64,000 nt of DNA from NCBI GenBank assembly GCA_019418225.1, contig DYCF01000021.1, positions 11,679 through 75,678 on the forward strand. The letters run 5' to 3'. This DNA comes from Clostridiales bacterium (GTDB taxonomy: Bacteria > Bacillota > Clostridia > Lachnospirales > Cellulosilyticaceae). Both the position numbers and the translations under genes were made by a program. Below the pieces are notes generated by a model that was not told the origin of the DNA, did no database searches, and worked only from the letters and a program-made list of their open reading frames with translations. Numbering within the stretch: position 1 is the first letter of the stretch; every line of letters starts with the position of its first letter. Of this stretch, positions 16,741-26,897 are shown piece after piece.

Positions 16741-18789
16741 TTAATGCAGTTGTTTCAAAATGCTTACACCGTATGGTTCTAATACTATTTGATCTTTTAA
16801 AACTTCATTTGTTAATAAATCTGTATAACTGCCTTGATTTAAAGAGACCTCTTTATTCTCTTTAGTAAAGTTCATTACAAATATGTAATCAGCTTCTTCC
16901 CCTTCTCTAAGCTGACTGCTTACACCATAAGGCAACTCATTTAATGTATGCTTTATTTTATTATGACTTATAATTTTTTCATAAAATGTATCATAGAAAT
17001 CGTCCTGGCATTTAGTTGCTATATAATAAGCTTCTCCTTTGCCATATTGATTGACTGTAAGTGCTGGCATATTAGCATAATAATCACTGCCATATGTCGC
17101 TAATACCTTAGCTGTTTCTGCATGAATAATATCACATACCTCTACAGCCTCATATTCTCCGGTAATATTTTGTCCTTCTGTAAATATAATACTATTTTTT
17201 TCATAATCATACAATGGGTCTAACTCTTCTGACCATATCCCCAACACCTTACGTAATGGTCCTCCGTCTAAAAAGCAAAGGTCTGTTTCCTCTACAATGC
17301 CACTCCAATACGTCGTGATAAATTTCCCGCCATTTTTCACAAATTGCTCTATCTTTTCTGCCACGCCTTTTCTAAGCATATATAACATAGGTGCAACGAT
17401 TACCTTATACTTCTCAAACTCACAGTCTTCATTAATTATATCTACCGGAACCCCCTTTTTCCAAAAAGCCTTATAATGCCTTATGACACTCTCTTCATAA
17501 TGCATCTTCCCGTTTCTTAAAGCCTGTGCATTGTCTAGTGCCCAACGATTTTCCCAGTCAAAAATAATTGCTACATCTGCTGATACACTTGTTCCTAGAA
17601 CTTCTTGAATTTTTTCTAAGCTTTCTCCTACGCTAGTCACTTCTTTAAATACTCTAGTCTTGCTGCCACCACTATGGCCCACTACAGCCCCATGGAATTT
17701 CTCCACACTTCCTCTACTTTTACGCCACTGGAAATACTGCACTGTATCAGAACCATGAGCTACCGCCTGTAATGAAGACAATAAGTGCATGCCTGGTTTC
17801 TTAGGTTTACATACCTCTTGCCAGTTGGTTTGACTTGGTGTGCTTTCCATCAGCATAAATGGTTTGCCATCCTTTAAGCTACGATTGAGATCATGAATCA
17901 TAGCTGTTTTTACTGCTTCGTTCACATCATCCTTAGGGTCTTTATGCCAAGCGGGGTAGTTATCCCATGCTATGACATCTACTGCATCCTTAAACTGCCA
18001 ATAATCTAAGCCATCGTAAGTCCCCATCATATTAATTACAACTGGCAACTCTGGATTTATCGCTTTTAAAGGTTTTGCTTCTTCCTTCATAAAATCTACT
18101 GTTTGTGCCGTTACAAATCGCTTCCAATCTAGGGTAAGTCCATGGATACACATCTCTCCCCGTGATACTGGAGAATGAATCTGCTCCCAATCGGTATATG
18201 TATGACTCCAGAAATTCGTCCACCATGCCTCATTAAGCGCCTCTAATGTTTTATACTTCGCCTTGAGCCATTTCCTAAAAGCACTTTGGCAAAGTTCGCA
18301 GTGACACTCGCCGCCATATTCATTTGAAATATGCCATGCTATAACGCCTGGATGATTGCTATAACGCTCCGCCAGTTTCGTATTAATAATTCTTGTTTTT
18401 TCACGATATACAGGTGATGTATAACAATGATTATGCCTTGCTCCATGCAAGTTACGAATTCCCATTTCATTTACTCTTAATACTTCTTCATACTTCAAGC
18501 TCATCCAAGCCGGCCTTGCACCTGATGGGGTTGCTAATATGGTGTAAATACCATTTTCATAAAGCTTATTAATAATTTTATCTAGCCACTCAAAGTCAAA
18601 CTTACCTTCTTTCGGTTCTAGGGTTACCCACGAAAAGATGCCTATACTCATCGCATTACAATGTGCTTCCTTCATTAATCTAATATCTTCTTCTATAACC
18701 TCTGGATGATTCATCCACTGCTCTGGATTATAATCTCCACCATGCAAAAACTTTGGTAACTTCTGGCTAATTGGCTCAAATCTCTTCAT
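16741..18789 (-). CDS. GH42 beta-galactosidase
   Basis: 682 residues without a signal peptide, so cytoplasmic. A TIM barrel carries the acid/base E157 in HISNEYGG and the nucleophile E315 in LMESTPSQ. C122, C162, C164 and C167 give the GH42 zinc site. A trimerisation domain and a small beta domain follow. It releases terminal beta-galactose, here probably from galactosylated xyloglucan fragments given the GH95, GH31 and GH3 neighbours. Its start overlaps the YesN-like regulator by 14 bases, so it is cotranscribed with the two-component system. Confidence 0.92.
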   Translation of the reverse strand: MKRFEPISQKLPKFLHGGDYNPEQWMNHPEVIEEDIRLMKEAHCNAMSIGIFSWVTLEPKEGKFDFEWLDKIINKLYENGIYTILATPSGARPAWMSLKYEEVLRVNEMGIRNLHGARHNHCYTSPVYREKTRIINTKLAERYSNHPGVIAWHISNEYGGECHCELCQSAFRKWLKAKYKTLEALNEAWWTNFWSHTYTDWEQIHSPVSRGEMCIHGLTLDWKRFVTAQTVDFMKEEAKPLKAINPELPVVINMMGTYDGLDYWQFKDAVDVIAWDNYPAWHKDPKDDVNEAVKTAMIHDLNRSLKDGKPFMLMESTPSQTNWQEVCKPKKPGMHLLSSLQAVAHGSDTVQYFQWRKSRGSVEKFHGAVVGHSGGSKTRVFKEVTSVGESLEKIQEVLGTSVSADVAIIFDWENRWALDNAQALRNGKMHYEESVIRHYKAFWKKGVPVDIINEDCEFEKYKVIVAPMLYMLRKGVAEKIEQFVKNGGKFITTYWSGIVEETDLCFLDGGPLRKVLGIWSEELDPLYDYEKNSIIFTEGQNITGEYEAVEVCDIIHAETAKVLATYGSDYYANMPALTVNQYGKGEAYYIATKCQDDFYDTFYEKIISHNKIKHTLNELPYGVSSQLREGEEADYIFVMNFTKENKEVSLNQGSYTDLLTNEVLKDQIVLEPYGVSILKQLH

Positions 18790-20323
18790 CTGCTCCTGTC
18801 TCCCCTTTACTTTTTCTATATTCCAGTGGACTAAGACCTACATATTTCTTAAATTTGCTATGGAAATAATCAATATGCTTATAACCCACCTGTTTCGATA
18901 TTTGATAAACACGCATGTCTTTATTCAAGAGTAGTTCCTTTGCCTTATTAATACGCAATTTATCAATATAAACATTAAAACTTTCTCCTGTATAATTTTT
19001 AAAGCTCTTTCCTAGATAAGCACTATTATAATTAAATAATTCTGCCAGCAGCTCTAGTCTTAATTCTTTGTTATAGTTATTTCGAATGTAATATAAAATC
19101 TTATCCATTGTATTTTCTGGTGCCTCACGCTCAATCTGCTCACTAAGACTTATGAGTTCTTTTTCCATATAGGCAATTACTTCATCAATGTCTACACACT
19201 TATAGATTTCCTCTATGATTAAATCTCCATTAGGCACGCTAATCTCATACTGTGCATACTGATGACGGATATGGTCTAGGCATTTTATCAATATATTAAT
19301 AAGGAGTCCCATGGTACGATGTACATTGACTCTACTTGCGACTAATGTCTCCTTAATGCTTTTTAGTTCTTCTTTTAATCTTTCTTTATCGCCTACTTGT
19401 AGCAAACTATAAAGCTGGGCACTTATACTCTCTGCATCAATATGAATGACTTCTTCTGTCTTTTCTACTTCTTCTTCCTCCCAAATAAGCTTTTGAGGTA
19501 ATAAGAAATGTTTCTCTATTAATGCCTTAAGCCTTTTATATGCAGCTGGCATACTTTCAAATCCCATTATTTCTCCGCTAAAAGCAACTGTATTTTTCAC
19601 CTGATACCTACTCATTAACTTATTGTGCAGATTCACTAATGCTTCTTTTTGAACCTCTATCTTACCTTCTGTCATAATAAAAACAATCTCATTATTTATC
19701 TGAACAAGTTCTATCCCTTCATATGTACTGACATACGCTGTAATCTTCTCTACTATATCTGCTCGCCTACTTAAAGGGACTTCTATATCTAAAATTGCCA
19801 AATAATATTGTCCATATTTAATTTCCAGCTGAGTATATTGCTCTGGGCTTACATCGCCTAACTCTTGTGGGTTGGTTGTTAATGCCTTTAATAAAACCTG
19901 ACTATGTAAAAAGCTTTCTCCTAAGCTCACCTTCCCCTTTATTTCTTTTTCATCATGAATTTCTTTGGCCAATTTATCGACTTCCAAAATAAGTTCATCT
20001 TCATCAATAGGCTTTAAAACATATGAACTGACACCTAGACTAATAGCTTTTTTAGCATATTCAAACTCTGAGTAACCTGTTGTAATAATAAACTTCCCTT
20101 TAAACCCTCTCTTTTGTGCTTCTTCTATTACCGCAATCCCCATCATACCAGGCATGCGAATATCAATTAGTACAAGATCAGGTTCTAAAAGTATAATTTT
20201 TTGAAGGCCATCAATTCCATCTACAGCATCACCACAAACTGTAAAGCCATGTTTTTCCCAAGGCACTATGATTTTTAGTCCTTCTCTAACATTTGGTTCG
20301 TCATCAATAATCAATACCTTCAT
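18776..20323 (-). CDS. YesN-type response regulator with AraC DNA-binding domain
   Basis: 515 residues: receiver domain (phospho-acceptor D54 in LIDIRMPG), a long middle linker, then a C-terminal AraC double HTH (ELRLELLAELFNYNSAYLG, MRVYQISKQVGYKHIDYFH). It is expected to activate the surrounding sugar genes when phosphorylated by the adjacent kinase. It overlaps the kinase gene by 20 bases and the GH42 gene by 14. A candidate target is the 14-bp direct repeat upstream of the permease genes. Confidence 0.9.
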   Translation of the reverse strand: MKVLIIDDEPNVREGLKIIVPWEKHGFTVCGDAVDGIDGLQKIILLEPDLVLIDIRMPGMMGIAVIEEAQKRGFKGKFIITTGYSEFEYAKKAISLGVSSYVLKPIDEDELILEVDKLAKEIHDEKEIKGKVSLGESFLHSQVLLKALTTNPQELGDVSPEQYTQLEIKYGQYYLAILDIEVPLSRRADIVEKITAYVSTYEGIELVQINNEIVFIMTEGKIEVQKEALVNLHNKLMSRYQVKNTVAFSGEIMGFESMPAAYKRLKALIEKHFLLPQKLIWEEEEVEKTEEVIHIDAESISAQLYSLLQVGDKERLKEELKSIKETLVASRVNVHRTMGLLINILIKCLDHIRHQYAQYEISVPNGDLIIEEIYKCVDIDEVIAYMEKELISLSEQIEREAPENTMDKILYYIRNNYNKELRLELLAELFNYNSAYLGKSFKNYTGESFNVYIDKLRINKAKELLLNKDMRVYQISKQVGYKHIDYFHSKFKKYVGLSPLEYRKSKGETGADEEI

Positions 20324-22109
20324 TGCAACCTCCTATAACCTTTGGTAAATTTACTATTACCTTCGTTCCTTTCTCATATTCACTTATTATATGGATGCCA
20401 TACTGCTTGCCATAATAAAGCTTAATTCTTTGATTAATATTATATAGTCCAAAACTCCCCTTAATTTTCTCTTCACCCTCTTCAAGCTGTTCCTGCAATG
20501 CCTTTAATCGCTCTGTCTCTATGCCTAGCCCATCATCTTCTACCGTAATAATAAGCTCTTCTTGTGCCTCTAGTGTGCAAATAATCTTTCCTTCCCCTAC
20601 CTTACCTTCTAATCCATGTACGAAGGCATTCTCCACTAATGGCTGTATAATAAGTGGTAAAATGCTTAATTGCATAGCTTCCTCTTGTCCATTTATTTCA
20701 TAGCTGATACGGCTGCCAAAACGAAATTTCTGAATTTCTAAATAGCCCTTAATCATATCCATTTCATCCTGCACTGTTACTTCTCGCTCCGTAACTTCCA
20801 GATTACGTCTCATTAATTTCGAAAGCAGTTTTACAACGCGTGCCAATTCCGTCTGCCCACTACAATAAGCTTTCATTCGAATAGTTTCTAAAGTATTATA
20901 TAGAAAATGTGGGTTAATCTGTCTTGCTAACATCTCAAATTCCATTTCTTTTTGCCTACGCTTTAATTCTTCCTTTTGTACCTGGGCACGGTAAATTTCT
21001 TGTACTGTAGCATAGATATCTGTATAAAGTTCGCCAATTTCATCATGGCCCTCAATACTTTCTCTAATATTAAAGTCTCCCATAACAACTTTGTGCATTT
21101 CTTTCTTTACCAAAATAATACGCTCTGAAAAACTCCTTGAAAACAAAGCGATTAAAATGCCCGATAGTACAATACAAATCATCATAATCACTAAACTACT
21201 ACCAATAATAGCGAGGGTTGTACTTGTAATACTCTTTATAGACATATTCATACAAATCTCTAAGGCTGTCTCTTGTGTCTTAGATGGTGTATACCTATTA
21301 AAAATGATGTAATTTGCTTCCCTCATTTTAGTTTTTTGGTTTTTTGTATAAATCTTCATTTTATAGTTTTCATTGCTACTTATCTCTTTTTGTCTTAAAA
21401 CCTCTAACTCCTTTTCAATAACTGCCTTTTCACCGTTCGTAGCAATGACTTCTTGATTAACAGCAATAATCGTATCATAAGGCTCGTCCTTAATGATGCT
21501 TTGTAAACGTTCTGGATTTATATTGATAGCAACTACGCCTATTAACCCTGACTTCTTGTCATGTATAGAACGGATAAGTGCTAAATAACTTTTTTTAGTT
21601 GTTTCATCATATTTGTAATCCCATTCTAAACGGTCATTTCTTAAAACAGCTTCTTGATACCAATCTTGCTTTTTTATCTCATCTGTTGCATGCATAAAAT
21701 TAGAATTACTGAGCAGGGTCACATTATCCGTATAAACTCTGATACTTATAATCTCACTATAATTCTTCAAGCATTCTTCTATCGTTGTTTCTAAGCTATA
21801 AGCTGCTACAACCTCTCCATATGTTGCATACTGCGTTGTAAGGATTGTCCTAATTCTTTCATCTATGTAAATACGATCAGCTACACTATTGGCAATTTTA
21901 ATCGTTTCATTCATACGCTCTTTAATACGGTCAATATTAACACTTGCCTCATTGACAGCGCGGTCTACAACCATATCACACATACGCCTAGTTAAAAAAA
22001 GACCTAAAATAAGCACAGGGATGATAACAACAATAATATACATGCCAATAAGTTGATTTTTTACCTTTAAGTTTTTAAGGTTATTTAATAGCTTATTTGT
22101 TAAATGCAT
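20304..22109 (-). CDS. YesM-type sensor histidine kinase
   Basis: 601 residues. A TM helix lies near residues 17-40, followed by a Cache-like extracellular domain to about 290, a second TM, a HAMP region, then His_kinase (phospho-His in RQINPHFLYNTLE) and an HATPase domain (VENAFVHGLEG, VEDDGLGI). The extracellular part probably detects a sugar or a liganded binding protein. Adjacent to its cognate YesN regulator and inside the xyloglucan-type locus. Confidence 0.92.
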   Translation of the reverse strand: MHLTNKLLNNLKNLKVKNQLIGMYIIVVIIPVLILGLFLTRRMCDMVVDRAVNEASVNIDRIKERMNETIKIANSVADRIYIDERIRTILTTQYATYGEVVAAYSLETTIEECLKNYSEIISIRVYTDNVTLLSNSNFMHATDEIKKQDWYQEAVLRNDRLEWDYKYDETTKKSYLALIRSIHDKKSGLIGVVAININPERLQSIIKDEPYDTIIAVNQEVIATNGEKAVIEKELEVLRQKEISSNENYKMKIYTKNQKTKMREANYIIFNRYTPSKTQETALEICMNMSIKSITSTTLAIIGSSLVIMMICIVLSGILIALFSRSFSERIILVKKEMHKVVMGDFNIRESIEGHDEIGELYTDIYATVQEIYRAQVQKEELKRRQKEMEFEMLARQINPHFLYNTLETIRMKAYCSGQTELARVVKLLSKLMRRNLEVTEREVTVQDEMDMIKGYLEIQKFRFGSRISYEINGQEEAMQLSILPLIIQPLVENAFVHGLEGKVGEGKIICTLEAQEELIITVEDDGLGIETERLKALQEQLEEGEEKIKGSFGLYNINQRIKLYYGKQYGIHIISEYEKGTKVIVNLPKVIGGCNEGIDY

Positions 22110-22142
22110 AATATACTCCTTAACTTATCAATTACTATGCTT

Positions 22143-22151
22143 ATTATATCA
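22143..22151 (-). promoter_or_regulatory. Extended -10 promoter ahead of the two-component genes
   Basis: On the minus strand TGaTATAAT about 35 bases before the kinase start codon. It would let the kinase, regulator and GH42 genes be expressed independently of the upstream enzymes. Confidence 0.4.
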
Positions 22152-22172
22152 CATTATTAAAATATTATTAAT

Positions 22173-24233
22173 TTAACTATAATTATATATATTAATTATT
22201 TTTTTCAGTCTTAAGTCGTTTACTGAAGCACCTACGCCAACTTCAAATTGGTTACTTTCTATCTCCCATGCTTTCTTCTCCACATTATAGCTCATAAAAT
22301 CACTTGAACTTAGCATAAACTTCACCTGTTGCACTTCTCCTGCTTTTAGTTCTACCTTTTCAAAGCCTTTTAGCTGGCGATATACTTTTTTTCCATCTGG
22401 AGCTACTTTTTTAATATAAAGCTGTGCAATTTCCTTACCTTGTACATGCCCTATATTTTTAAGCTTAAAGCTTACTTTAATATTTTCTCCTTCTCTTTCT
22501 ACTTGCATATTACTATAATCAAACTTCGTATAAGAAAGCCCATATCCAAATTCAAATAGTACTGGCACTTCATATGCATCAAAATAACGATAACCTACAT
22601 AAGTTCCTTCATTATATGTGACTGATTCTCCTCCCGGAAACTCACCAAACTTGCTAACGCTGCAATCTTCCAGGTGATATGGGAATGTAATAGGTAACTT
22701 CCCTGATGGATTTACCTTACCTGTTAAAACCTCGCCCAATGCATAACCACCTTCCATACCGTTGTACCAAGTTTGTACCAATGTATGTGCCTGATTTACC
22801 CAAGGCGTCATATCAACCGGTGAACCTGTTAGCATGATGATTATTGTTCGCGCATTAACCTCTAGCAGTGCTTTAATAAGCGCATCTTGACCATATGGTA
22901 AATGCATATCCTTTTTATCTGCTCCTTCACAGTCAATCTCATGATTTAATCCCCCCACAAAGATAACTGTATCTGATGCTTTAGCTAAGGCAATTGCCTC
23001 TTCAAATAATGCTTTTTGCTTGCTTATATTCTGACTATATCCCCTTGCATAGCTTAATTTAATATTGCCACCGAGATTCTGCTTAATTCCCATAAGTGGT
23101 GAAATCTCATAAAGCGCTTTAGCTTCTGCACTGCCGCCGCCATTAGAATGAAGCCTATCTGCATTATCACCAATTACAGCCACTTTTCCGACTGTTTTTA
23201 AGCTGAGTGGTAATAATCCTTTTTCATTTTTTAGTAGCACAATAGCTTCTTCTGCAACCTTTAATGTTTTTTCACGATTGCTTATTTTATTACATTGTCC
23301 CGTCTTACGTTCTTCATTAAACACATTGATTTTCTGCATCAGTTTTAATATATTTCTAACCTTCTCATCAATTACTTCTTCTTTAATCTTACCAGCCTTA
23401 ACCGCTTTAATAAGTGGCTGCGCCATACAATAATCTGTATTTGTAACATTCATTTCAATATCTAATCCATTACTGGCAGCTTCTAATGTATGATGCACTG
23501 CTCCCCAGTCTGAAATAACGGTGCCATCAAATCCCCATTCATCTCTTAATATATCCTTTAATAAATAACTATTTTCAGAGCAGAACTCTCCTCTAAAACG
23601 ATTATATGCACTCATAATTGTTTTAACCTTACCTTCTTTAACGACTTTTTCAAAAGCAGGTAAGTAAATTTCACGTAATGCCTTCTCATCGACTTCGGCA
23701 TTTACACTAAGGCGATTTGTCTCTTGATTGTTTACGGCAAAATGCTTCACGCAAGCTGCTACATCATGTTGCTCTACCCCCTTTACAAAAGGTACTGCAA
23801 TTTCTCCTATTAAATAAGGATCTTCTGACATATACTCAAAATTTCTGCCGCAAAGTGGCGTACGTACAATATTAATCCCTGGGGCTAAAATCACATCCTT
23901 TCCCCTTCCTCTTGCTTCTTCTCCTAAAACACTGCCGCTTTCATAGGCAAGCTTTCTATTCCAAGTAGCTGCAAGTGCCATATTACAAGGAAGATAGGTT
24001 GTATAATCATCTGAAAGTCCCATCGGTGTAAAACTTATCTCCCCATCTAGCATATATTTTACATATTCCTTTTTGCCATAAAACTCCTTACGTACACCCA
24101 TAGGCCCATCTGACATCACAAGTTCTGGAATACCTAATCGTGATACACCGCCAGATTTAAAAATCTCACTGCCATAGCACATGCCTACCTTCTCTTCTAA
24201 AGTCATTTCCCCAATTATTTTTTCAATATCCAT
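22173..24233 (-). CDS. GH3 beta-glucosidase (or beta-xylosidase)
   Basis: 686 residues, cytoplasmic. The N-terminal (beta/alpha)8 domain has KHFAVNNQE and the nucleophile Asp in VISDWGA. Next come the alpha/beta sandwich domain with GGLNHEIDCEGADK and a C-terminal fibronectin III-like domain. This A-B-FnIII layout fits beta-glucosidases that trim glucose from cello- or xyloglucan-oligosaccharides, although some GH3 are xylosidases. The start is set by GGAGG ten bases upstream. A hairpin with a T-run separates it from the GH31 gene. Confidence 0.88.
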   Translation of the reverse strand: MDIEKIIGEMTLEEKVGMCYGSEIFKSGGVSRLGIPELVMSDGPMGVRKEFYGKKEYVKYMLDGEISFTPMGLSDDYTTYLPCNMALAATWNRKLAYESGSVLGEEARGRGKDVILAPGINIVRTPLCGRNFEYMSEDPYLIGEIAVPFVKGVEQHDVAACVKHFAVNNQETNRLSVNAEVDEKALREIYLPAFEKVVKEGKVKTIMSAYNRFRGEFCSENSYLLKDILRDEWGFDGTVISDWGAVHHTLEAASNGLDIEMNVTNTDYCMAQPLIKAVKAGKIKEEVIDEKVRNILKLMQKINVFNEERKTGQCNKISNREKTLKVAEEAIVLLKNEKGLLPLSLKTVGKVAVIGDNADRLHSNGGGSAEAKALYEISPLMGIKQNLGGNIKLSYARGYSQNISKQKALFEEAIALAKASDTVIFVGGLNHEIDCEGADKKDMHLPYGQDALIKALLEVNARTIIIMLTGSPVDMTPWVNQAHTLVQTWYNGMEGGYALGEVLTGKVNPSGKLPITFPYHLEDCSVSKFGEFPGGESVTYNEGTYVGYRYFDAYEVPVLFEFGYGLSYTKFDYSNMQVEREGENIKVSFKLKNIGHVQGKEIAQLYIKKVAPDGKKVYRQLKGFEKVELKAGEVQQVKFMLSSSDFMSYNVEKKAWEIESNQFEVGVGASVNDLRLKKIINIYNYS

Positions 24234-24250
24234 TCCGCTTCCTCCATATC

Positions 24251-24300
24251 AAAAAGGCATATGGCCATGATCTTCATCCTGTCCATATGCCCTTTTCAAT
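24251..24300 (-). terminator. Hairpin between GH31 and GH3 genes, possible attenuator
   Basis: On the minus strand GGGCATATGG ... CCATATGCC followed by TTTTTG, between two same-strand genes 90 bp apart. It could be a partial terminator or an mRNA end-point that lowers GH3 expression relative to GH31. Confidence 0.5.
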
Positions 24301-24323
24301 TTAGCATTATCAAATTATTTTAT

Positions 24324-26675
24324 TTATTCACCTAAAAAGCAGATAATCTCTTTATGTCCTAGTGTTGATGTGATATAAGTACCATCTTCTTTGATTTCAA
24401 AACTTGCACCAGTTACTTCTTTTACACTATTTACATTTTTAAGTATCATGGTCCAAGGTTTATCATCGCCATCTGTCGTAATAACAACTTTGTCAGCAAT
24501 TTTCATAGCTGTTACAGATAGCTCCACCTCACCTCTCATATTAATAACTTCTGTCTTAGCTGCCTTACCTTCTTGAAGTTCATAGGCCATAAGACATACA
24601 TTTTCTCTATAATCATATTCTGTTTGTGCATCATTAGCACCTATTGGAATAATACTATTTTCTCTTATAAGGATTGGAAGACTTAAATAGTCATGTTTCT
24701 CTGTATACCATTTGCCGCCTTCTACAACCTCATTTGTAAGCAGTTTGGTCCATTTGCCTTCTGGTACATAGTATTGTGCAATGCCTTCTTCATTAAAGAT
24801 TGGTGCCACTAAAATCTCTTCACCTATCATATATTGTTTATCTAAATAAGCACAAGTAGGATCTTTTTCAAACTCTACAACCATAGCACGCATTGTAGAA
24901 ACACCTGTTTTAGCTGTATCTGCTGCTGTTTTAAATAAATATGGCATTAATTTGCATTTAAGTTTTGTAAAGTAACGGACAACATCAACAGATTCTTCAT
25001 CATAGAGCCATGGCACCCTATAAGATGTGCTACCATGTAAACGGCTATGAGAAGAAAGAAGGCCAAAGGCAGCCCATCTCTTATAAACATCAGCTGTAGC
25101 TGTGCTTTCAAAACCACCCATATCATGACTCCAGAAGCCAAAGCCTGAGAGACAAAGTGAAAGACCACCACGTAAACTTTCTGCCATTGATTCAAAATCG
25201 GCTGTACAGTCTCCTCCCCAGTGAACTGGAAACTGCTGACCACCTGCTGTAGCAGAACGGGCAAAGAGAACAGCTTCATTTTCTCCTCTCTTACGTTTTA
25301 AGAGATCAAATACCGTTTTGTTATAAAGGAATGTATAGTAGTTATGCATCTTAACTGGATCTGAGCCATCATGATAAACAACGCCTTTGGTTGGAATTCT
25401 TTCACCAAAGTCTGTTTTAAAGCAGTCTACGCCCATATCTAATAAGGTTTCTAACTTATCTTGATACCATTTGCAAGCATCTGGGTTTGTAAAATCTACA
25501 AGTGCCATGCCTGGCTGCCACATATCCCATTGCCATACACTTCCATCTGTACGTTTGACTAAATATCCTTTTTCTGCTGCTTCATCAAATAAGCTAGAGG
25601 CTTCTGCAATATATGAATTAATCCATACACAGATTTTAAGCCCTTTTGCTTTCATACGTTTAAGCATTGCTACTGGGTCAGGGAACACTTCCTCATCCCA
25701 AGTAAAATCACACCAATTAAAGCCTTTCATCCAGAAACAGTCAAAGTGGAAAACTTGAAGCGGAATATCACGCTCTGCCATGCCATCTACGAAACTCATA
25801 ACTGTTTCTTCATCATAATTAGTTGTAAATGAAGTTGTAAGCCAAAGACCAAATGACCAAGCTGGTGGCAAAGCTGGTTTACCTGTAAGAGACGTGTAGT
25901 TTTCAAGTACTTCTTTCATACTCTCGCCGCCAATGATAAAGTATTCAAGTTTTTCTCCTGGCACACTAAATTGTACTTTTGTTACCTTTTCTGAACCTAC
26001 TTCAAAAGAAACATGTTCTGGATGATTAACAAATACACCATAGTCTCTATTTGTAATATAAAATGGTACTGTTTTATAAGATTGATCTGTACTTGTACCG
26101 CCATCTTCATTCCAGGTTTCTACTGTTTGACCATTTTTAATAAATGGTGTGAAGCGTTCACCAAGGCCATAAACAAGTTCACCTACTGATAAACCTAATT
26201 GTTCTCTCATATAACATTGGCTAAGGTCATCATTTAAGAATTCGCCACTTGCTGATGTAATATAAGCTGCACTTCTAAAGCCGCTTGTTGTAAGTTTCTT
26301 CGTGCCCCTATAGAAATCCATATGGAAGCCATTTTCCTCGCTAATGACAATGCGCATTTCTCCATTTTTAATAGTCAGTTCATCTTCTTTTTCATATGTA
26401 AGTGGTAAATTATCATTTTCTAGTATTTCATAATGAGGCCCTAAATCTTTCATTCCTTTATAATGTACCATTGAAATCTTAAAAACATCTTTCATAGGTG
26501 CTGAAATTGTATAAGTAAGCACAGGCCCACCCAAGGTATCCCCACGATGATTAATTTTCTTACAAGGTACATAAAGCTCTAGCGCACCATTTTTTTCCTT
26601 AATGCTATAAACTTCTTGTGGACTAAAACTTGCAATCCCATCTTTATTAAGCCAACAACCATTACTAAATCTCAT
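24324..26675 (-). CDS. yicI: GH31 alpha-xylosidase, YicI type
   Basis: 783 residues, no signal peptide. The catalytic stretch CFKTDFGERIP, with nucleophile D422, is the hallmark of YicI-like alpha-xylosidases rather than alpha-glucosidases. The acid/base is probably the Asp in HWGGD further on. The N-terminal beta-sandwich and C-terminal domains are of normal length. It removes alpha-1,6-xylose from the non-reducing end of xyloglucan oligosaccharides (isoprimeverose units). It sits between the solute-binding protein and GH3 genes in the import/degradation operon, with GGAGAG ahead of its start. Confidence 0.92.
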   Translation of the reverse strand: MRFSNGCWLNKDGIASFSPQEVYSIKEKNGALELYVPCKKINHRGDTLGGPVLTYTISAPMKDVFKISMVHYKGMKDLGPHYEILENDNLPLTYEKEDELTIKNGEMRIVISEENGFHMDFYRGTKKLTTSGFRSAAYITSASGEFLNDDLSQCYMREQLGLSVGELVYGLGERFTPFIKNGQTVETWNEDGGTSTDQSYKTVPFYITNRDYGVFVNHPEHVSFEVGSEKVTKVQFSVPGEKLEYFIIGGESMKEVLENYTSLTGKPALPPAWSFGLWLTTSFTTNYDEETVMSFVDGMAERDIPLQVFHFDCFWMKGFNWCDFTWDEEVFPDPVAMLKRMKAKGLKICVWINSYIAEASSLFDEAAEKGYLVKRTDGSVWQWDMWQPGMALVDFTNPDACKWYQDKLETLLDMGVDCFKTDFGERIPTKGVVYHDGSDPVKMHNYYTFLYNKTVFDLLKRKRGENEAVLFARSATAGGQQFPVHWGGDCTADFESMAESLRGGLSLCLSGFGFWSHDMGGFESTATADVYKRWAAFGLLSSHSRLHGSTSYRVPWLYDEESVDVVRYFTKLKCKLMPYLFKTAADTAKTGVSTMRAMVVEFEKDPTCAYLDKQYMIGEEILVAPIFNEEGIAQYYVPEGKWTKLLTNEVVEGGKWYTEKHDYLSLPILIRENSIIPIGANDAQTEYDYRENVCLMAYELQEGKAAKTEVINMRGEVELSVTAMKIADKVVITTDGDDKPWTMILKNVNSVKEVTGASFEIKEDGTYITSTLGHKEIICFLGE

Positions 26676-26815
26676 AGATCCACTCTCCTATCTCACACCG
26701 TATTTATACCTATCTCCCATTTTTCATCTGTCTCTATTTATCGAAAATAGTTTTCTCTATCTCTAAAGCTACCCCTAGCCCTCTCTCTTTATCCTTCACT
26801 ATGCCTTACATAGTA

Positions 26816-26851
26816 CAAGCTTGACAAAAGAGCTATCTTTTCTCAAGCTTG
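26816..26851 (-). promoter_or_regulatory. Stem-loop after the solute-binding protein gene
   Basis: 16-bp stem with one mismatch (26816-26831 and 26836-26851) and a 4-nt loop, with no T-run following on the minus strand. It is more likely an mRNA-stabilising or processing hairpin than a terminator, which would raise binding-protein levels over the downstream enzymes. The rest of the 220-bp gap is an A/G-rich leader of the GH31 gene. Confidence 0.5.
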
Positions 26852-26897
26852 CACATGTCCTACTTATTTATTTTTGTTATGCTATTATAATTTATGT

